A stretch of 55,136 nt of DNA, from positions 1-55,136 of the forward strand of contig NZ_LXHE01000003.1 of the NCBI RefSeq assembly GCF_001656295.1, in the 5' to 3' direction. A program made the position numbers and the translations under genes. The DNA comes from Moraxella catarrhalis (GTDB lineage Bacteria > Pseudomonadota > Gammaproteobacteria > Pseudomonadales > Moraxellaceae). The notes under the pieces were generated by a model. It did not search any database. It worked only from the letters and a program-made list of their open reading frames with translations, and was not told the origin of the DNA. This document shows, piece after piece, positions 37,641 through 46,627 of the stretch (within the stretch, counting starts at the first letter, position 1; each line of letters opens with the position of its first letter).

Positions 37641-37952
37641 ATGCAGACACTACATTTTACACTCAGCTCTGCCGCTGCCCCCCAGCGTGATGATGACATC
37701 ATCTGTGGCGTGGTCGGCTCAGGCAACCTAGAAGTACTCATCACTCGCCATGATGCCCCAGAATGCACCATGACCGTCCACACGTCGGCAGAAGGTTTTG
37801 ATAAAGTCTGGCAAGCGGTGCTTGATGATTTTAGTCAGCGCTATGCTGTCGGCGGACTGAACTTTGAAATCAATGACATGGGGGCGACCCCTGCGGTGGT
37901 CAGCCTACGACTCAGCCAAGCGATGACGATGCGACAAGGAGAGACGTCATGA
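37641..37952 (+). CDS. mdcC: malonate decarboxylase acyl carrier protein (delta subunit)
   Basis: A 103-residue carrier that holds the acyl group on 2'-(5''-phosphoribosyl)-3'-dephospho-CoA. The attachment Ser is expected at residue 27 in GVVGSGNLEVLI, the counterpart of Ser25 described in Klebsiella. The fold resembles citrate-lyase gamma subunit rather than a classic ACP. Ribosome site GGAG precedes ATG 37641. It overlaps mdcD by 4 bp (ATGA). Confidence 0.95.
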   Translation: MQTLHFTLSSAAAPQRDDDIICGVVGSGNLEVLITRHDAPECTMTVHTSAEGFDKVWQAVLDDFSQRYAVGGLNFEINDMGATPAVVSLRLSQAMTMRQGETS

Positions 37953-38845
37953 TAAAAAACAGCTTTTATGAAAAAACCGCCCGAGAGCGCATCGCTGCCT
38001 TGTGCGACGCTGGCAGTTTTGTTGAAATCCTAAAACCAGCCAGCATCGCCAAAAGCCCACATCTGACAAGTCTAGGCATCACAGGCAGCTTTGATGACGG
38101 GGTCATCATCGGCACCGCCAGCATGAACGGTCAGCCTGCGCATGTCATCGCCCAAGAAGGTCAGTTCATGGGTGGGGCAGTCGGTGAGATTCATGGTGCC
38201 AAAATCACAGGGCTGCTGCTCAAAGCAATCGCTGACGGCTCATCGGCAGTCATCCTGCTGGCGGACTCAGGCGGCGTGCGCCTACATGAAGCCAATGCAG
38301 GACTGATTGCAATCTCTGAAATCATGCGCGCGATGCTACAGGTGCGCCAAGCGGACATTCCAGTAATCACCGTGATCGGCGGTATCTGCGGAGCATTCGG
38401 TGGTATGGGTATTAGCAGCTGTCTAAGCAGCCACATCATCATGAACGAAGAAGGTCGCCTTGCTTTGTCTGGCCCTGAAGTCATCGAGACGGTCAAAGGT
38501 GTGGCAGAGTTCGATGCCAAAGACCGTGCGCTGGTGTGGCGGGTGACTGGCGGCAAGCACCGCTATCTCATGGGTCATGCGGATACGCTGGTCGAAGACG
38601 ACATCGAGCAGATGCGTGCTGCGATCGTGCATGCCATGAGCCTGCCTGTGGTAGCACTCGATTTGGCGACGCTACAGCAGGCACAGCATGAGCTACATGC
38701 CCAGCAGGACACATGGTTTGGACAAAAAGACGGTCGTGACATCTGGGCTGGCATGGGCATCGCTGACGCCGATAAAATCCCCATGCTCTCTGCCGCTGCC
38801 GTCACCAAGCTAAAAGCTGAGCTTACCAAGGAGAATCACGCATGA
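37949..38845 (+). CDS. mdcD: malonate decarboxylase beta subunit
   Basis: 298 residues with a carboxyltransferase (crotonase-like) fold. It decarboxylates malonyl-S-ACP to acetyl-S-ACP in complex with MdcE. Oxyanion-type glycine segments are visible: GGAVGEIHGAKITGLL, LLADSGGVRLHEANAGLIA and GGICGAFGGMGISSCLS. No biotin route is present (no madABCDEFGH biotin-type genes), consistent with the soluble, biotin-independent enzyme. Coupled to mdcC and mdcE by 4-bp overlaps. Confidence 0.95.
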   Translation: MIKNSFYEKTARERIAALCDAGSFVEILKPASIAKSPHLTSLGITGSFDDGVIIGTASMNGQPAHVIAQEGQFMGGAVGEIHGAKITGLLLKAIADGSSAVILLADSGGVRLHEANAGLIAISEIMRAMLQVRQADIPVITVIGGICGAFGGMGISSCLSSHIIMNEEGRLALSGPEVIETVKGVAEFDAKDRALVWRVTGGKHRYLMGHADTLVEDDIEQMRAAIVHAMSLPVVALDLATLQQAQHELHAQQDTWFGQKDGRDIWAGMGIADADKIPMLSAAAVTKLKAELTKENHA

Positions 38846-39597
38846 GCACACCCACACACGATACCAAGGCGCACTATGCCGCCACCGAAAGCCTACTGGG
38901 GCAGCTGCTGCCCAATGGCTTGACATATGACATTGATGGACACATCATCACAGGCCATGCCGACACATCGGCAGGGCGGGTGCGCCTGCTCGGCACGGTG
39001 CATGGGGCTGCCATGAATCATCAGATTGCCATACGGCTGGCAGATGAGATTTTGGCACTCATCGCCGACGGTGACAAAACCCCTGTGGTCTTCGTCGTCG
39101 ATACCCAAGGGCAGGATTTGTCCCGCGCAGATGAGCTGCTGTGCCTAAACCACAGCTTTGCCCACTTAGCCAGCTGCGTGGAGCTTTTGCGGGTGTCAGG
39201 TTATGCCAATCTGGCGATTATCTTTGGGCAGGCGGTGAGCGGTGGCTTTTTGTCCTATGGGCTTATGGCGAACGAAGTCTACGCCTTTGATGATTCGCAG
39301 GTGAAAGTCATGGATTTGAACGCCATGGCTCGAGTGACCAAAATCCCCGTCGAGCGCCTACAATCGCTGTCGCAGACATCGGCAATTTTCGCCCCTGGGG
39401 TAGAAAACTACTACAAAATGGGCGCAATCAAAGACATATGGACGACACCTGTCACTAGCGATGTCATCGGCGATGCGCTCGCTCGTCAGCAGGCGGACAT
39501 CAGCGCTGTCAGCATGGATAAGCGCCGCACGCTTGCCCAAGAGCGGCAAGGCAGGCAGCTGTGCGCTGACATCGTGCAGGCGGTATTGTCAGCCTAA
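38842..39597 (+). CDS. mdcE: malonate decarboxylase gamma subunit
   Basis: 251 residues, a second carboxyltransferase-fold subunit that pairs with MdcD. Segments VVFVVDTQGQDLSRADELLCLNHSFAHLA (residues about 78-106, split here as VVFVVDTQGQDLS and RADELLCLNHS) and IIFGQAVSGGFLSYGLMA are typical. The start ATG overlaps the mdcD stop by 4 bp. After it comes an unusual 343-bp gap with a hairpin and a repeat array before mdcG, whereas the rest of the operon is tightly packed. Confidence 0.94.
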   Translation: MSTPTHDTKAHYAATESLLGQLLPNGLTYDIDGHIITGHADTSAGRVRLLGTVHGAAMNHQIAIRLADEILALIADGDKTPVVFVVDTQGQDLSRADELLCLNHSFAHLASCVELLRVSGYANLAIIFGQAVSGGFLSYGLMANEVYAFDDSQVKVMDLNAMARVTKIPVERLQSLSQTSAIFAPGVENYYKMGAIKDIWTTPVTSDVIGDALARQQADISAVSMDKRRTLAQERQGRQLCADIVQAVLSA

Positions 39598-39940
39598 AAA
39601 ACGCTGGGGTAAGCTCGCCCCAGTACTTCGCTCCCAAAAAGTCACCGATGATGCGCACGTGTCTGGGTGGCGTGTGGGACTTTGTTGGTGTGCTGTGGCG
39701 ATGTGCTATGCCGATTTACCATGCTCAAGTTATCATGCCTAAGCTGCCATACCTAAGCTACCATGTCTGAGTTACCATGCCAAATACTTGCCCATACACA
39801 AGGGTGGACAGAGTGTGTAAAACTTGGCTGTTGGTGCCATAAGAGCGTGCTTATGCTTGATAGGCTTGCATGGATAGGGCTATGATAGCTGTCGGGTTTG
39901 CCAAAAAGTGAGAAGGACAAAGATAAAAAGGACGAAAAAA
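39598..39940. other. non-coding gap inside the malonate operon
   Basis: 343 bp without a credible gene. A GC hairpin CTGGGG (39604-39609) / CCCCAG (39618-39623) sits just after the mdcE stop, without a T tract, and may trim or stabilise the upstream message. The array of five 14-bp repeats (39716-39785) lies in the middle. I see no convincing promoter for mdcG. Confidence 0.6.
39716..39785. repeat. five imperfect 14-bp tandem repeats
   Basis: Units: TTACCATGCTCAAG, TTATCATGCCTAAG, CTGCCATACCTAAG, CTACCATGTCTGAG, TTACCATGCCAAAT. Consensus YTACCATGCCTAAG. Unit length 14 is not a multiple of 3, so it is unlikely to be coding; the divergence between units suggests an old array. Confidence 0.9.
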
Positions 39941-40660
39941 ATGCAGCGACACGACCTTGTACATATCGCTAATGCAGCTTGGGTGCAGCCATGCGCTGAC
40001 AGCTTACCTGATATGGCTGTTGCCAAGTTTTTTGCGCTGCTTGGTCAGGGGTTGCCATTGACCGTCACTCGCCAGCCTAGCTGTGATGACGGGCGCATCT
40101 GTCTTGCCATGAATGTGCTGACACATCAGGGCAAATACCGTGTGGCATGTCATACCCCGATGACCAATATCACCGACATCAGTCCACCGCTGCCAGTGAT
40201 GCAGGCGGCAAGTCTGTTTGATGCGTGGTCAGCGCAGCAGCTTGGCGAGCTGGTCAGCAGACTGCAGGCGTGTGGGTGTGCAGTGCATGTCTATGGCTCC
40301 TATGCTTATCAGCTGCTGACTGGTGAACCTTATGTCACGCCATTGTCTGATGTGGATTTGTTGTTTGTGCTTGATGATTGGCGGCAGCTGTCGGCGGTCA
40401 TGATGCAGATTGCGGATTTTCGGGCGGTGTTTGAGCGGCGTATTGACGGAGAAATGAGCGTGCGCCTGCCTGATGTGGCAGAAGTGGTGCAGTTTTCGTT
40501 TAATGAATATTTGACGCTGACAACCAACCCTGCCTGCGCCCAAATCATCATCAAAAGCTTGCATGATGTCAGACTGTATCATGCCGCTGGACTGTTGGGC
40601 TTGGCACAAGATACGCCACCAAAATCATCGCTGGCATTGTCACAAGGAGAGACATCGTGA
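39941..40660 (+). CDS. mdcG: holo-ACP synthase of malonate decarboxylase (phosphoribosyl-dephospho-CoA transferase)
   Basis: 239 residues, nucleotidyltransferase family. It attaches the prosthetic group made by MdcB to the Ser of MdcC. The metal site is LSDVDLLFVLDD with the paired Asp, preceded by the G-S-Y motif (VYGSYAYQLLTG). The start MQRHDLVHI agrees with the family; AAGGA is 8 bases upstream. A GTG at 39908 would add a Lys/Arg-rich tail and is less likely. Ends with GTGA overlap into mdcB, preceded by the same ACAAGGAGAGAC ribosome site that precedes mdcD. Confidence 0.92.
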   Translation: MQRHDLVHIANAAWVQPCADSLPDMAVAKFFALLGQGLPLTVTRQPSCDDGRICLAMNVLTHQGKYRVACHTPMTNITDISPPLPVMQAASLFDAWSAQQLGELVSRLQACGCAVHVYGSYAYQLLTGEPYVTPLSDVDLLFVLDDWRQLSAVMMQIADFRAVFERRIDGEMSVRLPDVAEVVQFSFNEYLTLTTNPACAQIIIKSLHDVRLYHAAGLLGLAQDTPPKSSLALSQGETS

Positions 40661-41559
40661 AGCGCTTAGATTATCACTTTTTTTATCCAGCACATGCCAG
40701 CACGCTTGGCGCAGATATGTGCCATGCCATAGATGCGCTGGCGCGTGATGCGCTGACTGCCGAAGCTGCCTTAGAGCATAAGCCGGGGCTAGTCTGCCCA
40801 AGCAGTAATAACAGTCACCCTGACATGGATTTTGCGCTGTTTTGTCGCAGTATCGATGCGCTGACGGGGTATTTTGCTGATATGGTGTGGTTTGGCTATG
40901 CGCAGGTGGATTTTGAGAGCATCAGACAGCGTGCGATACAGGCTGAGACGCTTATGCTGCAGGCGACAGGTGGCATCAATACGCACCGTGGGGCGATTTT
41001 TAATCTGGGGTTTATGTGTTTGGCGATCGGGCGACTGCTGGCGCAGGATGAGCCTTTGAGCGCTGATAACATCTGTACGGCAATCATCACGCATTGGCAA
41101 TACGACCTGCTACACACCCTACCACGCAAGGCGGACAGCCACGGACAGCAGATGCGCCAAGCCTATGGCATCAGCGGAGCTATCGAAGAAGTGGCATCTG
41201 GATTTATGAGCATACGCCGTCATGCTCTGCCTTGCCTACAACACGCCAAAGCGCTGATGAGCGGCGATGCCAGCGCTGAGCAAGCGCACCTACAGACGCT
41301 GCTGACGCTCATCGCCCACATCAGCGACAGCAACATCGTCTGGCGGGGCGGTATGGCAAGGCTACAACAGGCGCAGGCGCTGGCGCAGGATTTTTTGCGT
41401 ATGGGCGGCATGTATCAGCCCGATGCTTATGCAGCATTGCAGCGCATTCGTGATTATTTTAGTGAGCAAGGCTTAAGCGCTGGGGGCAGCGCCGATTTGC
41501 TCGGAGCGACGATATTTTTGGATAAGGTGGTGCACGATGAGTATCGCAGTTATCTTTAG
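40657..41559 (+). CDS. mdcB: triphosphoribosyl-dephospho-CoA synthase
   Basis: 300 residues, CitG/MdcB family, all-helical. It condenses ATP with dephospho-CoA to make 2'-(5''-triphosphoribosyl)-3'-dephospho-CoA, the precursor of the MdcC cofactor. Signatures: AALEHKPGLVCPSSNNSHPDMDF near residue 36 (KPG and HPDMD), GGINTHRGAIFNLG and the C-terminal SAGGSADLLGATIFL. Translation starts at GTG 40657, overlapping the mdcG stop (GTGA); GGAGA lies just upstream. It overlaps mdcH by 23 bp. Confidence 0.93.
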   Translation: MKRLDYHFFYPAHASTLGADMCHAIDALARDALTAEAALEHKPGLVCPSSNNSHPDMDFALFCRSIDALTGYFADMVWFGYAQVDFESIRQRAIQAETLMLQATGGINTHRGAIFNLGFMCLAIGRLLAQDEPLSADNICTAIITHWQYDLLHTLPRKADSHGQQMRQAYGISGAIEEVASGFMSIRRHALPCLQHAKALMSGDASAEQAHLQTLLTLIAHISDSNIVWRGGMARLQQAQALAQDFLRMGGMYQPDAYAALQRIRDYFSEQGLSAGGSADLLGATIFLDKVVHDEYRSYL

Positions 41560-42445
41560 TGGGCAAGGGCTACAAGCGCAGGCACACATCGATGAGCTGC
41601 TCGCTTGGGCGACCGAGACAGACCAGCTGTCGGTGCTACAGACGCAGCTGCCAGAGTTGTTCACTCGGGCGGATGAACCGCTTGATGCGTGGTTTTATGA
41701 CAATCTGGTGGCGCAGCCGTTTTTGTTGGCTCTGCAGTACAGCCGCTGGCAGTATCTGACGGCGCAGGGCGTGACGGCAGATTATTTGCTTGGCTACTCG
41801 CTGGGTGAGCTGACGGCGTTTTGTATCAGCATTGGGCTGGAGCTATCCACGGCGATGACGCTGGCGCGCACCCGAGCCAGCCTAATGAGTGCTGCCTGTG
41901 CCGACAGTGCAGGGCTGGTGTCGGTGCAGGGCGTGCATCACAGTGAGTTATTGCCCATACTTGCCCAGACAGATACGCATTTGTCCATTGCCTTATCAGC
42001 GGTGGGGCATATCGTCGGAGGCAGGCAGGATGACCTAGCTCAGCTGGTGTGGCAGCTGGGTGAGCTCGGTTATCGGCAGCTTAAGTACCTAAATGTCTCT
42101 ATCCCGTCACACACACCGCTGATGCATGTGGCGATGCTGCCATTTCAGGACGCACTCATCCCATATCAGACCCATAGGCTTGCGTTGCCGATCATCAGCG
42201 GCACACGGGGGCGCATTGCCTACCAAGCTGCCGATGCCGCTCGGCACCTGACCCACCAGATAGACCACCACATTGACTGGCATACCACCATGCAGATGCT
42301 GGCAGAATATCAGCCGAGTGTCGTGCTGGAGATTGGCGCTGGCGGTGCGCTATCTAAGCTGGCAGGCGAGCAGTTGCCTAATGCTAAGGTACGCTCTGTC
42401 GATGACTTTGGGCATATCGATGATGTGCTGATGTGGTTGGCTTAG
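41537..42445 (+). CDS. mdcH: malonyl-CoA:acyl carrier protein transacylase MdcH
   Basis: 302 residues, acyltransferase of the FabD type. Start IAVIFSGQGLQ, then the nucleophile elbow GYSLGE with Ser at about 88, and the conserved His region (SIPSHTPLMH). It primes the enzyme by moving malonyl from CoA to MdcC when no acetyl group is present. It begins 23 bp inside mdcB in another frame, so it is translationally coupled. Last gene of the operon. I see no intrinsic terminator in the 148 bp before prfC. Confidence 0.93.
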   Translation: MSIAVIFSGQGLQAQAHIDELLAWATETDQLSVLQTQLPELFTRADEPLDAWFYDNLVAQPFLLALQYSRWQYLTAQGVTADYLLGYSLGELTAFCISIGLELSTAMTLARTRASLMSAACADSAGLVSVQGVHHSELLPILAQTDTHLSIALSAVGHIVGGRQDDLAQLVWQLGELGYRQLKYLNVSIPSHTPLMHVAMLPFQDALIPYQTHRLALPIISGTRGRIAYQAADAARHLTHQIDHHIDWHTTMQMLAEYQPSVVLEIGAGGALSKLAGEQLPNAKVRSVDDFGHIDDVLMWLA

Positions 42446-42554
42446 AGTGGCTGGATTAGGCTTGTTTGGACTCGTTCCACCAATCCCTGATAATATTCAA
42501 CCTTTCTGTTCGTATCGCTCACTTTTGCGGTAGTTTTTGCACTGCTTTTTACGG

Positions 42555-42576
42555 TATAATACCCCCCCTTTTTTTT
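42555..42576 (+). promoter_or_regulatory. -10 element and C7T8 tract upstream of prfC
   Basis: TATAAT at 42555-42560 is followed after one base by seven C (42562-42568) and eight T (42569-42576). The -35 is weak. A start point about 7 bases after the -10 would fall in or at the edge of the C-run, so the tract would form the 5' end of the message. Confidence 0.5.
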
Positions 42577-42593
42577 ATTTTGATAGACTGATT

Positions 42594-44177
42594 ATGACCG
42601 ATTTTCACGACCACATCAATTCTCGCCGCACTTTCGCCATCATCAGCCACCCCGACGCTGGTAAAACCACCATGACCGAAAAGCTACTACTTTGGGGCAA
42701 GGCAATTCAGGTAGCAGGCGAGGTGCGTGGACGCAAAGCCGACCGCCACGCCACATCCGATTGGATGAGCATGGAGCAAGAGCGTGGCATCTCTATCACC
42801 ACATCGGTCATGCAATTTCCCTATAAAAATCATGTGGTTAATCTGCTAGATACCCCAGGACACGCCGATTTTTCAGAAGATACCTACCGCACACTGACCG
42901 CTGTGGACTCTGCCCTTATGGTGATTGACGGTGCTAAGGGCGTTGAGGAGCGGACGATTAAGCTTATGGAGGTGTGTCGCATGCGTGATACGCCCATCAT
43001 CTCATTTGTCAATAAACTTGACCGTGAGATTCAAAATCCGCTTGCCTTGCTTGATGAGATTGAAAGTGTCCTAAAAATCAAATGTGTGCCATTTGCTTAT
43101 CCCATTGGTATGGGTCAGGACTTTGTGGGGGTATATAGTTTTGTGGATAACAAGACTTACTTTTATAAAAAAGGCTTTGGTTCACAAATTGTAGAGATTG
43201 AGAGTAAAGATGGCTATGACCATGCTGACATTAAGGACAGGCTTGGGCAGATTTTGTGGGATGAATTTATAGAAAACATTGAACTTGCCCAAATGGCGTA
43301 TGAAGATTGGGATGAGCGTGAATTTTTGGCAGGTCGTCAAACGCCTGTGCTGTTTGGTACGGCGTTAGGCAATTTTGGCGTAAACATGATTTTGGATGTG
43401 CTGACCCAATACGCACCGCCCCCAAAAGACCATGTGGCAATAGAGCGGACGGTAAAAGCGGACGAACCTGCCTTTACAGGTTTTGTCTTTAAAATTCAAG
43501 CCAACATGGACCCTAAGCACCGAGACCGTGTCGCCTTTATGCGAGTGTGTTCGGGCAAATACGAGCGTGGCATGAAAATGAACCATGTGCGTCTTGGCAA
43601 AGAAGTGCGAGTGTCGGACGCTCTCATGTTTTTGGCAGGCGACCGTGAGACGCTAGATGAGGCGTATGCTGGTGATATCATTGGTCTGCACAATCATGGC
43701 ACGATACAAATTGGCGATAGTTTCACGAGTGGCGAGACCCTAAATTTTACAGGCATTCCGCACTTTGCCCCTGAACTGTTTCGCCGTGTGGTGCTAAAAG
43801 ACCCGATGAAATCCAAGCAATTACAAAAGGGCTTACAACAACTTTCCGAAGAAGGGGCAACTCAGGTGTTTATGCCCCAAATCAACAACGATTTGATTTT
43901 GGGGGCGGTGGGCGTGCTACAATTTGAGGTGGTGGCACACAGATTATTAGAAGAATATAAAGTACAATGCACCTTTGAACCGATTAGCATTGCAACGGTG
44001 CGATGGGTTTACTCTGATGATAAAGTCGCTTTTGAAAAATTTAAGAAAAAAGCCCACGACCAGCTGTCGGTAGACGGCGGTGGTTATCTGACTTATCTTG
44101 CCCCCAGCCGTGTCAATTTACAACTCATGCAAGAGCGGTATCCTGAGGTTGAGTTTAGAAGTACAAGGGAGCATTAG
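42594..44177 (+). CDS. prfC: peptide chain release factor 3
   Basis: 527 residues, GTPase that recycles RF1/RF2 after peptide release. G1 SHPDAGKTT near 22, [48 protein letters not shown]. These insertions (SDWM, EDTYR) separate RF3 from EF-G. The C-terminal domain III contains [16 protein letters not shown] use ATG 42594 ([19 protein letters not shown]); an in-frame ATG at 42537 would add a stretch encoded by the polyC/polyT tract. Returns to core-genome base composition after the mdc operon. Confidence 0.97.
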   Translation: MTDFHDHINSRRTFAIISHPDAGKTTMTEKLLLWGKAIQVAGEVRGRKADRHATSDWMSMEQERGISITTSVMQFPYKNHVVNLLDTPGHADFSEDTYRTLTAVDSALMVIDGAKGVEERTIKLMEVCRMRDTPIISFVNKLDREIQNPLALLDEIESVLKIKCVPFAYPIGMGQDFVGVYSFVDNKTYFYKKGFGSQIVEIESKDGYDHADIKDRLGQILWDEFIENIELAQMAYEDWDEREFLAGRQTPVLFGTALGNFGVNMILDVLTQYAPPPKDHVAIERTVKADEPAFTGFVFKIQANMDPKHRDRVAFMRVCSGKYERGMKMNHVRLGKEVRVSDALMFLAGDRETLDEAYAGDIIGLHNHGTIQIGDSFTSGETLNFTGIPHFAPELFRRVVLKDPMKSKQLQKGLQQLSEEGATQVFMPQINNDLILGAVGVLQFEVVAHRLLEEYKVQCTFEPISIATVRWVYSDDKVAFEKFKKKAHDQLSVDGGGYLTYLAPSRVNLQLMQERYPEVEFRSTREH

Positions 44178-44194
44178 TCGCACGATAAGATCAC

Positions 44195-45064
44195 ATGAAA
44201 ATTACCCAACATGCCGATACAGGCTCGGTCATAGGTTCACTTTGGATGGTAGTCGGTGCTATTGGTTTTAGCATCATGGGACTGCTGGTCAAGATGACAG
44301 GCACACGCTTTGAGATGCATGAATATGAGTTGGTTTTTTGGCGTGTTGTTTTTGCTGCAACTGTTTTAGGTCTGCAAGCTGCACTGACAAAAAAACAATT
44401 TTCAACACGCTATCCACAAGCACACTTTTGGCGTTCTTTGGCTGGTACAATCAGCTTATTTATGTTCTTTTTTGGTTTGGTGCATTTGCCGCTGGCAACT
44501 GCCATTACCTTTAGCCACACATCAGCGATATTTTTGGCAATTTTTTCAGTCATTCTTCTGAAGCAATTCCCCAGTCGCCTAACTTGGTTTGCACTCATGC
44601 TGGGTTTATGTGGCATTATGCTAATTTTAAGACCCAGTATTCTTGGACATGGGTTATTGCCAACGCTCATTGGGCTGACAAGTGGTGCAATGGCAGGCTA
44701 TGCGTATCTACAGGTGCGTGAGCTGTCTTTATTGGGCGAACCTTCTTGGCGAATTGTGTTTTATTTTGCACTACTTGCAACACTCATTTCAGCGATTGCC
44801 AGTACAGTGGTAGGATGGACACCCATACAGCCCCAAATGTTACCTTATTTATTTGGTATTGGTCTATTTGCGATGATAGGGCAGTTATCGCTGACACATG
44901 CCTACAAGGTTGGGCGTAAATTCATGGTATCGGCATTGGGCTACTTGGTGGTGGTACTCTCGATGCTGTATGGGGTCATATTTTTTGATGAAGTCTTACC
45001 CGTCATGGCGATGGTTGGTATCGTACTTGTGATTGCAAGTGGCATTTTGGCAGGTAAAAAATAA
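44195..45064 (+). CDS. EamA/DMT-superfamily transporter
   Basis: 289 residues, ten predicted TM segments as two EamA repeats. The first repeat starts SLWMVVGAIGFSIMGLLVKM and includes FWRSLAGTISLFMFFFGLVHLPLATAITF. The second includes LIGLTSGAMAGYAYLQVREL and ends MVGIVLVIASGILAGKK. Drug/metabolite exporters of this kind move small metabolites or amino acids; the substrate is unknown. It starts 17 bp after prfC and is probably co-transcribed. Confidence 0.88.
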   Translation: MKITQHADTGSVIGSLWMVVGAIGFSIMGLLVKMTGTRFEMHEYELVFWRVVFAATVLGLQAALTKKQFSTRYPQAHFWRSLAGTISLFMFFFGLVHLPLATAITFSHTSAIFLAIFSVILLKQFPSRLTWFALMLGLCGIMLILRPSILGHGLLPTLIGLTSGAMAGYAYLQVRELSLLGEPSWRIVFYFALLATLISAIASTVVGWTPIQPQMLPYLFGIGLFAMIGQLSLTHAYKVGRKFMVSALGYLVVVLSMLYGVIFFDEVLPVMAMVGIVLVIASGILAGKK

Positions 45065-45161
45065 GTGTCTGACCTAAGCGTCGTGATCCCACATTGCTTA
45101 AGCCTTTTGTTTATTGATAACTGTGTTAAACTATCTGCCACATTCCTTAATTCTTAATACC

Positions 45162-45968
45162 ATGCTTATCTGTCCAATTTGTCATTTATCGCTAAATTTT
45201 ACAAATAAAACCTACCAATGTGCCAATCAGCACAGTTTTGATGTCGCCAAAGACGGTTATGTAAACTTACACTTAGTGCAACATAAAAAAAGTAAACATC
45301 CTGGTGATACGCCTGCTGCTGTGCAAGCACGGCGTGCATTTTTATCAGCGGAGCATTATCAACCGCTCAAATCAGCCATTGTAAACATGATTGGAAATAT
45401 TCGCCCCAAAACGATACTTGATATCGGGTGTGGTGAGGGTTATTATACCCAAGCTTTGGGCAGCATTTGTGATCATGTGATTGGGCTTGATATTGCCAAA
45501 TCAGCCATTCAGACTGCTGCCAAAGCTGATGGGTCAAACCAAATCACTTGGGTAGTGGCAACAGGGTCTGTATTGCCTATTGCTGATAAGTCCATAAATA
45601 TGTGTACCAGCTTTTTTAGTCCGCTACCAAAAGATGAAATACGGCGAGTGCTTTGTGATGGTGGCTACTTGATGGTGGCATCTGCTGCTCCCAATCATTT
45701 GTATGATATGCGTGCAGCGTTATTTGAGACGGTAGTTGCACATCACCCCAACAAATCCATACAAAGGCTTGCACCTGAATTTTGTTTGGTTGACCAAGCA
45801 TATATTACCGCACCGATGCACTTGGATAATACGGCTCTTAAAAACTTAATTGCCATGACGCCTTATGCCTATAAGGCAAAATCTGAGCGTCGTGCTGCAC
45901 TTGAATGCTGTGAGAGCTTTTTTGTACAAGCTGAATTTTGTCTATTTTTATTTAAAAAATTACAATAA
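45162..45968 (+). CDS. rlmA: 23S rRNA (guanine-N1)-methyltransferase RlmA
   Basis: 268 residues. N-terminal zinc finger CPIC...C...H (LICPICHLSLNFTNKTYQCA, then QHSFD), next DGYVNLHLVQHKKSKHPGD, the RlmA signature. The SAM-binding methyltransferase core follows with LDIGCGEGYYTQAL near residue 87 and SFFSPLPKDEI. It methylates a guanine in hairpin 35 of 23S rRNA (G745 in E. coli), near the exit tunnel. I choose ATG 45162, just before the zinc finger; an ATG at 45114 would add 16 unrelated residues. No terminator seen, because the IS982 remnant starts 5 bp after the stop. Confidence 0.93.
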   Translation: MLICPICHLSLNFTNKTYQCANQHSFDVAKDGYVNLHLVQHKKSKHPGDTPAAVQARRAFLSAEHYQPLKSAIVNMIGNIRPKTILDIGCGEGYYTQALGSICDHVIGLDIAKSAIQTAAKADGSNQITWVVATGSVLPIADKSINMCTSFFSPLPKDEIRRVLCDGGYLMVASAAPNHLYDMRAALFETVVAHHPNKSIQRLAPEFCLVDQAYITAPMHLDNTALKNLIAMTPYAYKAKSERRAALECCESFFVQAEFCLFLFKKLQ

Positions 45969-45972
45969 TTTA

Positions 45973-46510
45973 TCCCACTCTCAACTTGAAATAAGCAACT
46001 CAAACTGAAGCGGGGGATTACCTAGTGTTTATTAATCACAAAGCAGAAGTTATAAGCCAATATTTTACGCATAAATCTGTGAGACAAATGCCATAAATCT
46101 CTAGCTCTAATAAAGTGGATATTGTCTTGCCCATGCTGTTGTATCAAAGTTTTTACCTGTAACAAATTAACGCACTGCTTGGCGAAGTTTGGGTATGAGC
46201 CTAGATTGGGAAACCATGCTTGCCAATGCTGTTTAAAATACTGATGGATTTATGAGTTGGTGTCCATTTGTAAAAACTCACCCACTAACTCCATGGTGAT
46301 GATTTCACTGTCAGTGAGCTTGGGTGCATATCCGCCTTGTCTTAGGCGGTTTGTTACAATTTTTTTATAATAGTCATCTACCATTAGATAGATTTTAATG
46401 ATAAATTCGTCAATGGGCATGGCTTATCCTCTAATCTTTTTGGTCTTTGATTAAAGTTTAAGTTCATACCTTCTTTGTTTCAATCTCTCTTAAAGGTGTT
46501 GAGAGTGGGG
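45973..46510 (-). mobile_element. IS982-family element with internal deletion
   Basis: Ends are inverted repeats CCCACTCTCAAC (45974-45985) and its complement (46498-46509). The minus-strand reading starts at ATG 46420 as MPIDEFIIKIYLMVDDYY, continues NRLRQGGYAPKLTDSEIITM and VGEFLQMDTN, then WFPNLGSYPNFAKQCVNLLQ. It jumps to FIRARDLWHLSHRFMRKILA near the C-terminus. These are IS982 transposase segments; the catalytic centre between them (about 150 residues) is missing, and stops are present. A dead, roughly 0.54-kb relic of a 1-kb element. Confidence 0.85.
46384..46510. repeat. 127-bp direct repeat, copy A
   Basis: Transposase-start end of the IS982 element. Differs at only three positions from copy B at 48357-48483, in the same orientation. 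The pair brackets the bacteriocin/rep segment. Confidence 0.9.
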
Positions 46511-46627
46511 TTAATTTTATTCCAAGATAACCTACTGACATCAAAGTAATTTTTAATAACGATAGGCTTTTTATCGTGGCAATTGTTGAGAAAATCTAAC
46601 TTATTGAAGTTCTTACTCATATCTGCA

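Noticed and set aside
35994-42445. Biotin-dependent, sodium-pumping malonate decarboxylase (MadA-H type)
   Set aside because: There is no biotin carrier or MadB-like pump gene. The cofactor genes mdcB and mdcG indicate the soluble biotin-independent enzyme, here combined with a MadLM importer.
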